From Solen grandis (Eukaryota > Mollusca > Bivalvia > Adapedonta > Solenidae): a stretch of 64,000 nucleotides of DNA. Made by a program: the position numbers and the translations under genes. Below, piece after piece: positions 45,526 to 58,899 of this stretch (its first letter is position 1; every line of letters starts with the position of its first letter). The notes under the pieces are model-generated. The model was not told the DNA's origin and searched no databases. It saw only the letters and a program-made list of their open reading frames with translations. Where the stretch lies: positions 63,297,323 to 63,361,322 of the forward strand of contig CM037780.1 in NCBI GenBank assembly GCA_021229015.1, in the 5' to 3' direction.

Positions 45526-48388
45526 AAAATTCAACTCGAACAGGCCTTAATTTCTGAATGGAATAGCATAAACATCTACATTGAACCCAACCGGGAAAGT
45601 TCTATATAGGTTGTCAAAAGGTTCGTGTAGTGTATAGTTGTTTCTTTAAATCGTTAATAAATGTTGATATTAAATGTTGTTGTTTTTTTTGTTGTTTTTT
45701 CTACAATCAACCATACTGTCATACATTCTAGTTTGTCAATTATGCAAATATTGATGGATCGCTGCTATTTTAAGACAATTGTTTCCGATGGCCATCTCGG
45801 TCTTCAAACAACGCATTGACAAAATACAGTCACGTACTTTACAGGAGCGTAATTAAAGCAATCAATCTCCTTTTGCTGTTAATTTTCCTGTTTTCTTATT
45901 GATAAAGATGGTTTTGTGTTGCCTTGTTTTTGTGAACACGTCTCAAAACCTTCATTGCTGATATCAGGAAAGTTTTCAAAACCAAATTTGAATTGATAAA
46001 TCATTGAATAAACGCAGATTTTATTGGTTATAATTTGAAAGCTGTTTTTCGGTTATTGGGTTCTAATCGATTTCAGTTAATATAGCTTTGACATCATACA
46101 AATATATAAAAATCACCTACCAAGTTGTTCCGTTTTCATATCTATTAATGCCGATACGCTTCAGAAGTGTTATTTGAAACAGACACTGGAAAGACGACGA
46201 TAAAATCGGGGGCCTAATGTACCATATTCTGCAGTCTGTGCTCAGGTACCCTGAAAATAGCATATGGAATATATCACAAGCGACGCGAAGCGAATATTTA
46301 TAGTTTGTCACGTACGTCATACTGCTTTGCCTCTGAACTCACGTTTTGGAACCAACACCCGTTTGATTGACAGTACACGTAATGGTTCAGAGTCAGTATC
46401 ATTGGTTATATTTTATAAGGCTGTATGCAAAAGATGACGTAATCATCGGCCGCCGCAACAAGCCCCGCCCATGATGTCCTAGAATCTCGTATGCAGCATT
46501 AAATCATGTTTTCTCCATATCAAGACGTCACGTATCATTTTATGCAATATATTTTTCAAATTTTTGAACGAAATGCAAGCATTTCATTGGACGATTAAGT
46601 CGGACAAACTGTAACACCGAATGTCGGAAACAAGTAAAAAAAAAAAGAAAATATCACGGCATAAAAAGAAAAGTGTGGTGTACTTAAATATGTGTATGAG
46701 TGCAATAGAAGTAAGGTTGTGCTGTTGTTGTTGACTTTACCGGACAACACTTAGAAATGGAATCATGCTTACTTCAGGTTTGGTCCTCTGGGCCACCGGC
46801 AGTTTAAAATATGCAAAATTATTGAACCATTTAACATATACGGCAACTTAATATTACAGGACTTTTCTGCGAGTAAAAATTCATGGCTTTGTTGTAAAAT
46901 AATTGTTTAGTTGTTTAATTCTAATTTCATTGCATTATATATGATCCATAACAGGAATCAAAACTGCAAGCTGACCAATAAATCTGATGGTTGGAAACAA
47001 TATTGGTCGAAAAGATTTGATTTGAATATTGGTTCCACTATTGAGCATTTCACTTCTGTGACAATACGGGAAGCAATAGGTCACGTGCTCCTACACAGCA
47101 GACATTTTAAACCATATTTAAATACACGGTGCTGATGTGACGAATAATCACGAGTCTTGATCATTAAATCTATGCTGGTTGCTGCATTTCTAACGCAATC
47201 GTCATCACAATCAGAAACACTGCGAATTAAAGGTCATATTCATCAGAACTGATAAAAGCAATTTGATAAGTTCTGTAAGAAATCGTTTCACTGTGCAGAG
47301 AAAATGCTTATATATCTTACAATTGTTGCATAAGATTACTGTGGCGTATATTTATTTCATAAAATTATTATATTAACTCTATCTTTGTCATGACCGTCAA
47401 ATCCTGAAAGTAAAACAATGCCAAGTTTAAAAAAGATACCGCGTTTTAAGTCTTTTATAATGTTTTAGCCTGAACTTGCATTTTCAAAGTTAAGAATATT
47501 AAGGAATGTGTTAAGTGATCTTTTTTACTTGTCCTAACAATCGGACAGTGACTAGTGTCCAAACTTGGTTCGTACAAACTTGGTTCCGACGAATCTTAAG
47601 CAATTGTCAAAACTGCTGATTTTGTATTAAATAATGCTTATTCAATTAATTGACTTTTCTTGAAGTCCAGTAGTGCTATTATCTTAGACGCTCCATATTC
47701 ATTTGTGATCTGTGTTGATAATCAGATTACAATTTGTGTAGCAAACGACAACCAAAAGTTATGCTTATTTGTTTAAAAAAATAAATGATATGCAGAAATG
47801 TTAAATTTCGAGAAAACAAGCTTTGCTATTGTTATTATTCCGAATTTATTACGGATAGTTGTAAAACACACAACCAAAATGTAATTAAAATCTTGCTTAT
47901 GGCAAACGTACATTTAAATCACTTATATTAATTATAGGTGTTTTAGTTTCACTGACTTTATTCGAAACAGTAAAACGGGGTTTTACTACATAAGCATCAT
48001 TTATATTACCATCACGCACGCGTGTAGTTTGCGGGAGAAAAGCTCGCGGTTGGTTTTAACGGTTGTGACATTACAATCTTAAATGAGAATGAGGAACAAT
48101 GAAATATCAGGGATATAGCTATTCATTAGAAGCAAAATACGCCTTGTAAAATTTGCATCGATATTTCAATTCATTCAGGGAACTCTCGCAAGTGAAGCAA
48201 GTTCCATTAAAAATAAATTGCTTTCTCACTCACATGTAGTTATGACTTCTAATTCACAGATAAAAAGATGACGAGGATAAAAGTTATATATTTTAGTCTT
48301 TGTTTATGCTTTCGTTAAAGTCATGAAGTTAATCATTGATGTTTAATAAATTAAGATAATATCTAATTGTTAGATTCGGAGAAGCGTA

Positions 48389-48529
48389 TACAGTCAAACC
48401 TGCCTTAAGCGGTCAGTCTAGGGAACTAGAGAAAGTGGCCGCTTAACAGGTGTGACTGATACATAAAGTTTAAATATATAACAAAATGCTCCAGTTTGGT
48501 CATATCAAAATTGACCGCTACATACAGGC
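48389..48529. mobile_element. MITE of the 'AAGCGGTCA' type, copy in D2 (truncated)
   Basis: It starts TACAGTCAAACCTGCCTTAA plus 'gcggtca' and shares 'atatataacaaaatgct' and 'cagtttggt' with the copy at 33039, but loses its right terminus after 'gaccgctacatacagg'. The two copies occupy different places in the duplicated segments. Confidence 0.6.
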
Positions 48530-49390
48530 AATGAAATATCACATTTTATTATTTTCAGGCCTTCTCTCTCTCTCTTCAATAGAAATAGATAATTATTGCC
48601 AAGTGAGCAACATATGTCCTAGTTATTTGTCTTTCATTCAATGCAGGTATTATTATTTTATATACAAGTATATATCAATACGAACTCGCTGGTATATATC
48701 TACTCTATGACTTTTAAAACGGCTTAAACAGTCTAAAGTAAATGATAGTAAATTAAAGTTTAAAAAGTGACAAAATTTGAACTCACTGAATCATACTGTA
48801 AATTTATGATGACGTTGAATATATTGTTGATACTGCAAACTACTGAGGTTATCAGATTAGTACCATCCACTGGTGTTTCCATCCATTGAGCCTAAAACCA
48901 TTCTATAATATAACCATTAATTAACAAATGCACCATATTCTGAATACACAGTCAATATTTTACCATCTTTCAACACTAACAGCGACAGTGTATACTGTAT
49001 GGGATATCAATACTGATGGATATTCGTTTTTATAAAGCCTATAATTAATATTTATGGCCATAATATCTCAAAATAATTCGATTATCTGATAGAATGGACC
49101 AAAAGCTAAAGAGTTGCATCCCTTTATTCACAAAAATGCTATATCATAATATCAGACATATTTGCTGAATGTTGTATAATTACAAGAATTCTATCTCTAA
49201 TTGAACATTAAACACTTCAGACTCCTCCACTTGCCTTTGGTAATTTTTCAAACTTGATTTTGCAATTTTATCTAATGAAAAGAAGAGTTATGAATAAAAT
49301 CATTGCACTGACGTTAACAAAGGACATATTGCAGACGTAAGTACACTAACTGATAATGTTTTCTTAAGAACACAAAACGTCGAATGTTAC

Positions 49391-50604
49391 GAGTCCCAAC
49401 GTCAAAAGATAGAAATAATAGATAGTTAATGTTTCAATACATGAGGTGAACGAGTCAGCATCGGCATGCAAAGTGACTGACACTGGGTAAATCATTGCCA
49501 ATATAACAGATTCCGGGAAAGAGCGAGTATTACCCATATAGGATAGAATTAAACGTTTTAGAATGTAATAACGTAATAAGAGGCATTTTGAAAAGCCATT
49601 GTATATGTATCATCACGGCACAATTGTCACTTTGAACAAAATTCATCTTTAAAATAGCTATGCTTCATTTGTTTCGAAGAATCACACTGCCCGAAAACTT
49701 AACATACAAAAAGGGAATAATCCTGTCAACCGTCAAAGACATACGTTACACAAATAGCGCGGATACGAACGACTGAAACTGCGTTGTATTAAGTGAACTG
49801 TAGAACCTTTGTACTGATGATTCGATATATCGCACTGACTCAAATTCTTATAATTTGAAAGTCCCGCATGAAATTAAACTCCAAGCAGTAGTTACCTCCC
49901 TTTACATTTGCAGATAAGTAAAACTTAACAGTATTTAGATTTTTTAAATTTCTTTTTTTATGTTACTGTAAGTGGCATTTTCTTAAATAACATCAATTAT
50001 CGTCTTATGGTAAACCAATCAGTTTTAAAAATTATCATGTTTTTTTTGTTATTTTCATGCAGGTATAAATAATAAACCTCCGCCATTTTTAAAGCTTACC
50101 ATGATCACTTGACATTTGTGACGGCAGTGATGATTCTTTTCCTAAGTGAGCGTGCAAGGGAGATCACCGCCTGAAGTTTGTCCTGAAATACCAAGAGTAC
50201 GTTAAAATGACTTGCAGAATACTCGGAATAACATTGGCGATATAGTCGCAATGCGTGTGGTGATAAGAAGTGGTAATACATTCGTCGTGAGAAGATTTAT
50301 GTTTCTTGTTAGGAAAAAGTGTCTAATTTGATTTAGAAATCGACGTCTAATTGAATCACTGTTTAGTTTTAGACTTAATCATGAAAAAATGAAGTAGACA
50401 GGGACATCGAGCCTCTCTGTGCGAAATATAGAAAATATTACGTTGAAAATTGAATGCGTCCCTAATCGCAAATTGAATTAAAATAACGATTGGATAGGTA
50501 AAATATAGTCACCAATGTGGTTTATTATCTTCAATGGTCCCTACACCAAATCCATTCATATCTGTAATGTTTCGCCAATCTTTACTTTAAAACTGAAAAG
50601 ATTG
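49391..50604. other. No gene seen
   Basis: AT-rich unique sequence between D2 and the 93-bp array. No open frame above 60 codons and no repeat noted. Confidence 0.45.
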
Positions 50605-51066
50605 CACTATATGATGCAATTCAATGAATATGATTGTCATGCTCAAAAAAGATTGCAATCACTCTATGATAGTTTGCTAATTAATTTTAGTTGATTGTAC
50701 TATATGGTGCATGGCAATGAATATGACTGTCATGCTCAAAAGAGACTGCAATCACCCTATGATAGTTTGCTAATTAATTTTAGTTGATTTTACTATATGA
50801 TGCATGGCAATGAATATGACTGTCATGCTCAAAAGAGACTGCAATCACCCTATGATAGTTTGCTAATTAATTTTAGTTGATTGTAATATATAGTGCATTT
50901 CAATGAATATGACTGTCATGCTCAAAAAAGATTGCAATCACCCTATGATAATTTGCTAATTAATTTTAGTAGATTGTACTATATGGTGCATTTCAATGAA
51001 TATGACTGTCATGCTCAAAAAAGATTGTAATCACCCTATGATAGTTTGCTAATTAATTTTAGTAGT
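50605..51066. repeat. 93-bp tandem array, five units
   Basis: Units start at 50605, 50698, 50791, 50884 and 50977, always exactly 93 bp apart, with shared words 'atgaatatgactgtcatgct', 'gattgcaatcaccctatgat' and 'agtttgctaattaatttta'. The constant period with only substitutions implies recent amplification or ongoing homogenisation. Confidence 0.92.
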
Positions 51067-52859
51067 ATATACATGAATCACCCTATTTACTTTAAATGTT
51101 TGAGAAAAATTAGAATATGCAGAAAACCCAACTGAATAGTTCAGTTACTATCTGGAGAAAGAGCTTAAATTGATTAAGATTTATTTCATAGAGTACGTAT
51201 TCAAAGAAGCAATCAGTTAAATTATAAATTTAATCATGCTCCGCTGTGTATGAGTAAAGAACGTCATATTACAAACAATCGTATCAGGCAAGGACCCAAA
51301 TAAACACACGGCAATCAAATCAAATTTGAAAAAATATTAATGCATTTTAAATGATCTCTGCAATAATAAAGTTATTTCCTTATTTAATATCTAGGTTATT
51401 AAATATAGTTGATATTTGAATCAGTAAATAAGGCCTAAATTTTATATTTTATGCCCGACATGACTAATCGAATCTTTGTTTTACTTAAACGGGATCAAAG
51501 AAATAAACAAAACATAAATGATCAAAATTATTTTAACTTTTGCATATAAATATTTTACTATAATGTTATATCTCTGCATTTTCAAGTTTCTTGAAGTAAA
51601 TAGTATTGTATAAAATAAACACAAAACGTAAATAAGCAGATCCATAGAGGTAAGGTTTCGGTGACTTTGACCTCCCCGGCCCCCTGCAAAAAAAAGAAAA
51701 TAATGCAAGCATTCCATTTGTGTAATATATTGGGCCATTAAACCCCATTCCTTAAAAAGTTTTAGAGGAAATCAATGTCTCGTGTTTTTTTTTGTTGTTT
51801 TTTTTAATTTGGTTTTTACCAAACAACGACCGACCTATTAACCAATATCTGAGCGGAGCCCATTCTGGCATTAAAAGAAATCGTTGCATTGTCCCAGGAA
51901 ACAATAAATGAAATTCCATTTGTAACATTTAGTCATTCTCTATAAAGGTCAAGTAAGTCACCTACGGTAAATTAATAATACGACAGGAAAAACTGGTTAA
52001 GTATGATTCGGAGTTTGGTGATAGTTTGATAATTCTGTATTGTATTGTATTGTATTGTATTGTATTGTATTGTATATTCGGCGAACATTAGTATTCTGAA
52101 AATGTGTCAATGAGTAAATACTCATACTTGATAGTTTCGATTATATCAGATAAATTAAACAGAGTATGTATCTACATTTCAAATATCAGCTCTAATTTAG
52201 GACTTATTCTTATACATGTATTTTTAAACAATTTAAACTATATGCCTTTCAAGGAAAACTGATTCATAATGTCTTTGATGCTGGAAATGACCGCACCGAG
52301 TCTTAACATCTTATTTTTTATGACAAATGTAAGTGCTGAACCTAATAGAGGGGCCGTTTTATTGAAAATGAGTTTTAGATAAATCAGATTCAATATACAT
52401 CGAATTTTTTTCCAAATCCAATGCTCCATTAACTGTAGTTCTATTTACTGCTCCTTCATGTGGATATCTGATTTACTAGTACAGGTCAACCGAGATATAT
52501 AGAAACCTTAAGGTTAAGGGAGTACTGATATCATATTCTCGCTGTAAAACGATCAGAATAAATCAAACTATGTTATGGTTGTTTGTTCCTTCCTGACGAT
52601 CGATACGGTCATTACATGACGTGTTGGGAATTATTTAAACCTTGTATATAAAATTTACCTTATTTATTCAATTTTGATTTAACTAAGTATCTTTTAAATT
52701 GGGGTAACGATTTTTAGAGATGATGTATTATATTTTTACATTCAAATAACGATATATTCATTCTACAAGAAGATCATTTTACTGAGTAAGGGCTGTTTAT
52801 AAATCATTTTGTTAAGTTTGCGATATTTGTGATTGCACTGGTTTGCTGAGTATGCGACA
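51067..52859. other. No gene seen; one pentanucleotide repeat
   Basis: Includes a perfect (TGTAT)8 at 52036-52075. Short minus-strand frames at 51481-51748 and 52238-52429 are unassigned. Confidence 0.5.
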
Positions 52860-53933
52860 TTCGAGGGCTGTCCGAAAAATACGTAGACTTGTCTAATGGA
52901 CTCTTTCTGAGTATGCGACATATGTCTGGAAACACAGTGGCGGTGTCACAACATGCAAATTATAGTTGAATATAGGGTTTCTAAAATGCAGACATCTTAT
53001 AATTATATCACTCCTGTTTGTCACAAAACAATAAATGTTTTTCGATTGAATGTTTTTTTTTACATTTAACCTCCTGGGGCTACGAGAGACAGACAATGTC
53101 AAGTGACAGTACGTACTGTAACATTATATTTCAAGTTTTTATTGCCAAATTCAATCGAGCTTTTAAGCCCATGTGGATTCAATACATATAAAATACATTA
53201 TAAATACATAGCACTTGAAACATGACAGTAAAATCAAAAGTCAAATAACAATAGGGTACATACATATATCATTCTAATATACAATTTATATCGATATCAA
53301 ATATTTCATATAAAAAGGAAATAAATACATTTAACTAATTTATATGTAACTTGCGAAAATAAACTGAGCGATAGATATTCAGATGATGCATGGACAATAT
53401 TAGGTATCTAATAAAAGTTGGACTAAAATTAGAAGCACAACTTGATGTTGTAATAGCTAATTTAACACAAGACCGTTCGTAAACGGCATTTATTTTATTA
53501 TATATTTTCAAAAAATATTACAATTATAAATAAGAAATCAGTGAAAAAATACATGTTCCGTAATTTGAAAGAAAATGATTTACAAATAGACCAAAGTTTT
53601 TTTTATCCATAACTACATAACCTTTCCTTTGCTTTTGTAAAAAAGTATATTAACTTAAATATGTTTGGTATTATCCAATATTTTCTTATCTTAAATAAGA
53701 ATAAATCGGGTATTCTGAAACAAAATAAAACTACACTCTGACAGATTGCAAACAAGAAAATCTTTAAAAGATATTCGATGTAGGTAAATAAATGTAAATT
53801 GTAACTTGTTAAACAGATAAAAACTATTGTAAGTTAGAAACGTTAGCAAAAATGTGTATAAATACCAAAATTATAGGATGTATTGTGAAGACTATATAAC
53901 AAAACGGATTTAATTTACAAACTTTAAAAAAGA

Positions 53934-54501
53934 GGGTCAAGATGGCCCTAAATCGCTCAACTGAATTTGGTTTGTGTAGAAAGATGTATGCAACCAACGT
54001 TCTTCGTGAAATTCAAGAAAAATTAGGAATTAGCATAAGGTTTACATAAGTATCATTTTAGTTAAATATGGTGAAAATCCATGGACAAGTTTTGGAAGAG
54101 AAGTTTTTTTCAAGAATTCTCTATGTAGTGCTATATAAAAATCCGGGTATGGTCCTTCGGCGTGGCCATTTGTGACCCCAGGGGCACACATTTTGTACTG
54201 ATGTTGAGGCAACATGAGCTGATGCTATGTACCAAATATCAAATCTGTAGGTCTATATATTTCTGAGAAAAGGCATTTTAAAGATTTTATCTTCTGGTTG
54301 CCATGGCAACCAGAGTTTTTCATGGACTTGAAACAAATAGGAATTTGCATTAACTTATCATAAGTATCATTTTGGCAAAATTTGATGAAAATCCGTCTGG
54401 TAGTTTCCGAGGAGAAGATTGTTGAAATTGATGACACATGACGAACGACGGACGACGGACAATCAAGTGATCACCCTGAGCTTTGCTCAGGTGAGCTAAA
54501 A
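53934..54501 (+). mobile_element. Dispersed repeat ending GCTCAGGTGAGCTAAAAA
   Basis: It starts 'gggtcaagatggccctaaat' plus 'cgctcaactga' and ends 'gacggacgacggacaatcaa' then 'tgatcaccctgagctttgct' and the end motif, which I recall as one of the most frequent dispersed repeats in bivalves. The inside has two related halves (words 'catggactt/catggacaag', 'ataagtatcattttag/ataagtatcattttgg', 'atgaaaatcc'). The minus frame 54225-54437 lies within it. Probably a non-autonomous DNA element. Confidence 0.65.
54294..54313. promoter_or_regulatory. 20-bp palindrome matching an RFX X-box
   Basis: CTGGTTGCCATGGCAACCAG is a perfect palindrome and contains GTTGCCATGGCAAC, the symmetrical form of the X-box bound by RFX transcription factors, which control ciliary genes in animals. 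It sits inside a dispersed repeat, so it is probably carried by the element. Confidence 0.45.
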
Positions 54502-55318
54502 AGCTTATCTATCAACTTCCATTAAATATACACATGCATATATCCAATTTTTATTACCAGATTTGCACAATAACTGCACAACTCCTCCGCAGTAGTTACC
54601 TCCCCTGAAAGTCGAGTCAACTTTTACATATTAAGGGAAATTTTGGTCTAAAAATAGACATGCGCCTGCTTCTTATTCAATTGTTTTAAAACATATTGCC
54701 AAAGCAGCATTCCTTAATTGAAAGGAAAGTGTTGAATTTTCATTACTGTGTTACCGTTTATGTTTAAACTGAAAAAGAAACCTGTTAAATCAAGTAGAAA
54801 GATATAGAACCTGAAACTCCCATTTGATGTCGGTATATCCTAAATATAAATATATTTTACAAGCCAGTGATAGCAATGCATTTACACTGGCTTCATTTGC
54901 ATACCAACATTTGATTGGTACAAGAAGTAGGTCAAACTCAATTTTATACAGCTACGCCGAAAAATACATTTTCTATCAACGAAACGCAAAGGAATATGTT
55001 TTTCGCTCCTGCCAGCTCTTGTCAATTTCTTGGATGATACTATTAAATTTGTGAAAGATGTACAGATATTTGATAAAAAATGAACATTGTTGGTGTATTG
55101 ATCTACAACAAAGCGAATTTATATCTGTACTCGACCATGCCAATTTTTACTATAATATAAAATAGTTTCTGTCTTACCAGACTTAAAATAATTCATGACT
55201 TCCAATACTTTTAGACGACAAGACCTATGTAACATAATTCACGTTTCAGTAAAATACCAAGTAAACAATATTGTTTTCTATTTCTGTATCTCTTTGCATC
55301 ATATTGTAAATAATTTTA
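54502..55318. other. No gene seen
   Basis: AT-rich. One 76-codon plus frame (54824-55054) is unrecognised. Confidence 0.45.
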
Positions 55319-55892
55319 AAGGCGTTTTCAGTGTTTGTTTTTTTCTAACGGACTGATTTTCTAAAATTTATCGCATAAGATCTATAGACTATAAATTAAA
55401 GATAATTGAATAAAAAATAGGGGATCACATGCTCGTTTTAGAGATTTAGCTTATGGTAAAACACCACTGTTTGCTAAAATTAAAGCATTAAAAATTAGAA
55501 AGATTGCATTCACATATCAAAATAATATTTTCAGAATATTTATCACAGTTTGTAACTTATTATGTGTTTCATTAGTTACAGGTGAAAATACTGTCAAACA
55601 TACATGAAAAATACAAAACGAGCAAAAATCGCCATTGTGTCAGGACCAAAATGTAAAAAAAATACCATACACATTTAAAGTTGTGGGGGTTTGTTGCTGT
55701 TTTTCATTACTAACATAGCTTTTTATTGAAATTTTAGCCAAATTAGCATAAAAACACTAAATTGGCAAATATACTTTTATTCATGTATTTAATACATTAT
55801 TCTTAAAATTGGGAATTTCTTTAACATTGTACTGAAAAAAGATTAAAAAAATACCAAAATTAAAATCAGTGGTAACCCGCTGAAACGTCCTA
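55319..55892 (-). mobile_element. Non-autonomous DNA element, copy 2 (574 bp)
   Basis: Reverse-complement copy of 19507-20203. One end reads AAGGCGTTTTCAGTG at 55319, the other AACCCGCTGAAACGTCCT up to about 55892. Shared internal words include 'aagttacaaa' and 'cagtccgtta' on the element's strand. It is shorter than copy 1 by internal deletions. Confidence 0.7.
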
Positions 55893-58800
55893 AACGTATT
55901 TATTTTCATTTATACTAAGAACTATAATCAATTTTTTATGATAAATATCTTTCAGCCATATAAGACAATATTTCCAATTTACCATTTATAAAATCCATTT
56001 GCGTAGTACCTTAGACATTCAATTCATTTCACACACAATAACGTAGAGATTGCTCAGTAACTTTTGCACGTGCGAATCCCATACTTGACTGGCTTAACTT
56101 ATAAAAAATGTGATCAGTTTATCAAAAACTCTAATATGTGGTTCAATCAACGAGCTCCTAGGAGAAAATATATTTTTAAGATTTGTAAATCGATTGAAAA
56201 TATAAATACATACAAATGAATTTTAATTGAAAGAAAATACATGAAATTGATCGAGTAAGAGTTAAAATTTGATTCTAAGATATCATAATTATTAGGTCCA
56301 ACAGGACAACAATAACATACTATTGAACCAAATAAATTAAGCTATAAAACGATTTGCTCTAAACATGTACCTTATATCTCTCCCTCCGTGCGCTATCAAA
56401 ACGCAAATTGTAATATATTGACGCGTACGATTATTTTTAATCAAAGCGCTCAATACACTGAGAGAATACCAGCAGTATTAAAATTAAATAACGATAAGCG
56501 AGATTAAAAGGCTCTTTTGAATCGAATGGAGGCCTCTCTTCGAATCACTCTAGTGAATCAAGGTGGTTTACGTTCTATATTATTGGCACAAATATGCACT
56601 GATGTCTCCGATACAAGTACAATTATGACAGAGGAAGACATGATGCCATGTCAAGACATAATTTTCCATTCCTTGTTAAGGGCTAAAGCTTGTATTCATG
56701 TAAAATACCGATTAACTAATACATCATACTTTAGATTGTCTTGTACGAACACTTCATTTTTAGAAGTGTGTCTATAAGGTTGCTACTGTTTCATAAATGG
56801 TTCGTGTATTTCGTTCTGGCATACTTTAACAAATATATCACATTGCAAGCGATTAGATGATATGATTGAATCATCTACGTAACATTCACCTAGAATTGAA
56901 TTGCGTTGATACGCTATTGGGCGCGGAGTGATATAGTTAAAATAGCTTCAGCAATCTTGCGAAGCTTGCTTTTGATTTCCGGCTACTAAAGTCTGTAACT
57001 TCTACAGTCTAAAAAGAATGTTCTGCAATCAAATTTATCATGTTCTACCAAAGATTGTAAACTAATGATTAGTTCCATTTTTCAGGAGTGCATACCTAAA
57101 CAAAGGTGGTTTTTCTAAAGAATTAAGACACAAAAGTCTAAAGATACAAATCTCTTATTTTAATTGATATAATATAGTAAAATGATTAACCAAAACATAT
57201 TTTCCCGGATTCTTAAGAGAAATGACATCACCTTGTACAATATATTTTCATTGTATACGTAACAATATAATGGCAACGTTCTTTCTATCTGATAATATTT
57301 TAATTAAAAATATCTTATTAAATTTCCTTTAACAGTTTTTCCTTTAACAAAAATGCATAATTTGAATAAATGTCTCTAAAATGATTGTCATGAAGTTCTT
57401 CAGTGAGTGAAAACAGTACATATTTTCTTACATTCGGTACTTAAGAGTAGCAGTCTTTGGCTTGATTCTGCCGCTGCACGTACAATCGTAGCAGACAAAA
57501 TCGACATTTCAGATCAGACATTCATAGTGGAAATTTATGGCGTACATAGAATGGCATTTTTTATTCAAGAGACAAGTTCTTCCCCGGTACATTAAATAGC
57601 TGAGTATTAAATTATTCATTATATTGCTTAAAAGTTAAGTGTTGTATGCATGAGAAAAAAAGGAGTTAGACTGTACAATGCTTTTAGAGAGATTGATATT
57701 CGTAGCTCTTATCTAAAGTACCAAAATATCCAATACAAAGCCCTCGTCTCGACCTGGGAACATAAAAGTGGATACTGCAATGTCTCTAAGAGACAGTCAC
57801 GTTAGATTCTACCGAGTGATCCCATAGACTGAAATTCACATAATAAATTGACAGATTGCTCTTCATTACATGTCTCTAGCTGACGTGTATTTCAGCAAGA
57901 TTAAACAGTGCGTCTCGATGACATAATGTCATGGTTGCATAGATGATTGAATTTGTGAAATGCAATGGGATAGTCCGCAATCTCACAGTTTTGTATTTGA
58001 GTATAGAGGTTCAATATTTCGATCATGGTGTCAAATCGTAGAAGTAATTAAAAGTGATACTTTCTGAATATTTAAAGACAAATTGAAATACTAGATATGT
58101 TTTCCACATTTATAATACCGTTTTATGTAAAACAAAATGTGAAAACATTTTTCCTGAACGTAGATGTTCTTTAATTGAACTCATATCATCATTGATGTAA
58201 ACGAGGAATATTTGGTCCACAATGGAGGTATGATGTTTGATAAAATAGGACGCTCGTGTGTCACTTTGCCCCCAACAATGCCATGATCATATACTATGTA
58301 TAAGCATAAGTATGTATTATTTGCATAGAATAATAGGTTCTTTCAAATAACTTAAACTGGTGGATCTGATAAATCAATGAGGAATCGTGCGAGTTAATCG
58401 TGACAAACAATACAAATGTTCCAAACATTTTTGTGCAGAAGGTAAAGAAGTTTTTACGTCTTTATTCGAAACAGGAGTATTTTGTATTTTCATATCGTCA
58501 TTGTGACTTGCGATTTTGGATATAAATAAAAATTTGACTATGGCCTCTAGATTTAAATGAGTGTATTTGTTAATTGTAATATAAAATAATGAGAAAATAT
58601 TGACTCAAACAAAACCTTGCAACAAACCAATTATGCAATATATCTATGAAATGATTTTGATTTTAAAGACACGGTTTTATTCGCAGAGTTAAGAATTTGC
58701 AAATAAATATTGGAGGTAAAACTGAATTGTATGGAATAAAGTCGTGTGATGGAATGAATTACCACAATGTTACGTTGTTTTTTTTCATCTTATATTACTT

Positions 58801-58899
58801 AATAAAGCTCATTCAATTAAACTGATTTAACTTCGACACGATAAATTTGGTAATAACTTCATTCTCATTCAATTCTTAAGTGAGTTTTTTTTATCTATT
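55893..58899. other. Inter-block part of D3 with two unassigned frames
   Basis: Frames at 56526-56777 (83 codons from ATG, containing EASLRITLVNQGG and STIMTEEDMMPC) and 57407-57595 (62 codons, no ATG start, containing RTIVADKIDISDQTF) have protein-like composition but no recognised family, and I found no counterpart in D1 or D2. The rest is AT-rich with no gene. Confidence 0.35.

Larger units (their letters stand above)
41150..49390 (+). repeat. Segmental duplication copy D2
   Basis: Collinear with D1 (block pairs listed there) and partly with D3. Close examples are 'gttaaatttcgaga' at 47800 against 37624 and 'gtgtttcagtagagactatg' at 44198 against 34628. D2-only insertions include the tRNA-like patch at 42121, the SINE tail at 42552, the foldback element at 44664 and the MITE at 48389. 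A 74-codon frame at 46911-47135 is not recognised. No gene is otherwise visible. Confidence 0.75.

Noticed and set aside
52036..52075. Telomere-like short repeat
   Set aside because: The unit is TGTAT, not TTAGGG, and is only eight copies long inside ordinary sequence.
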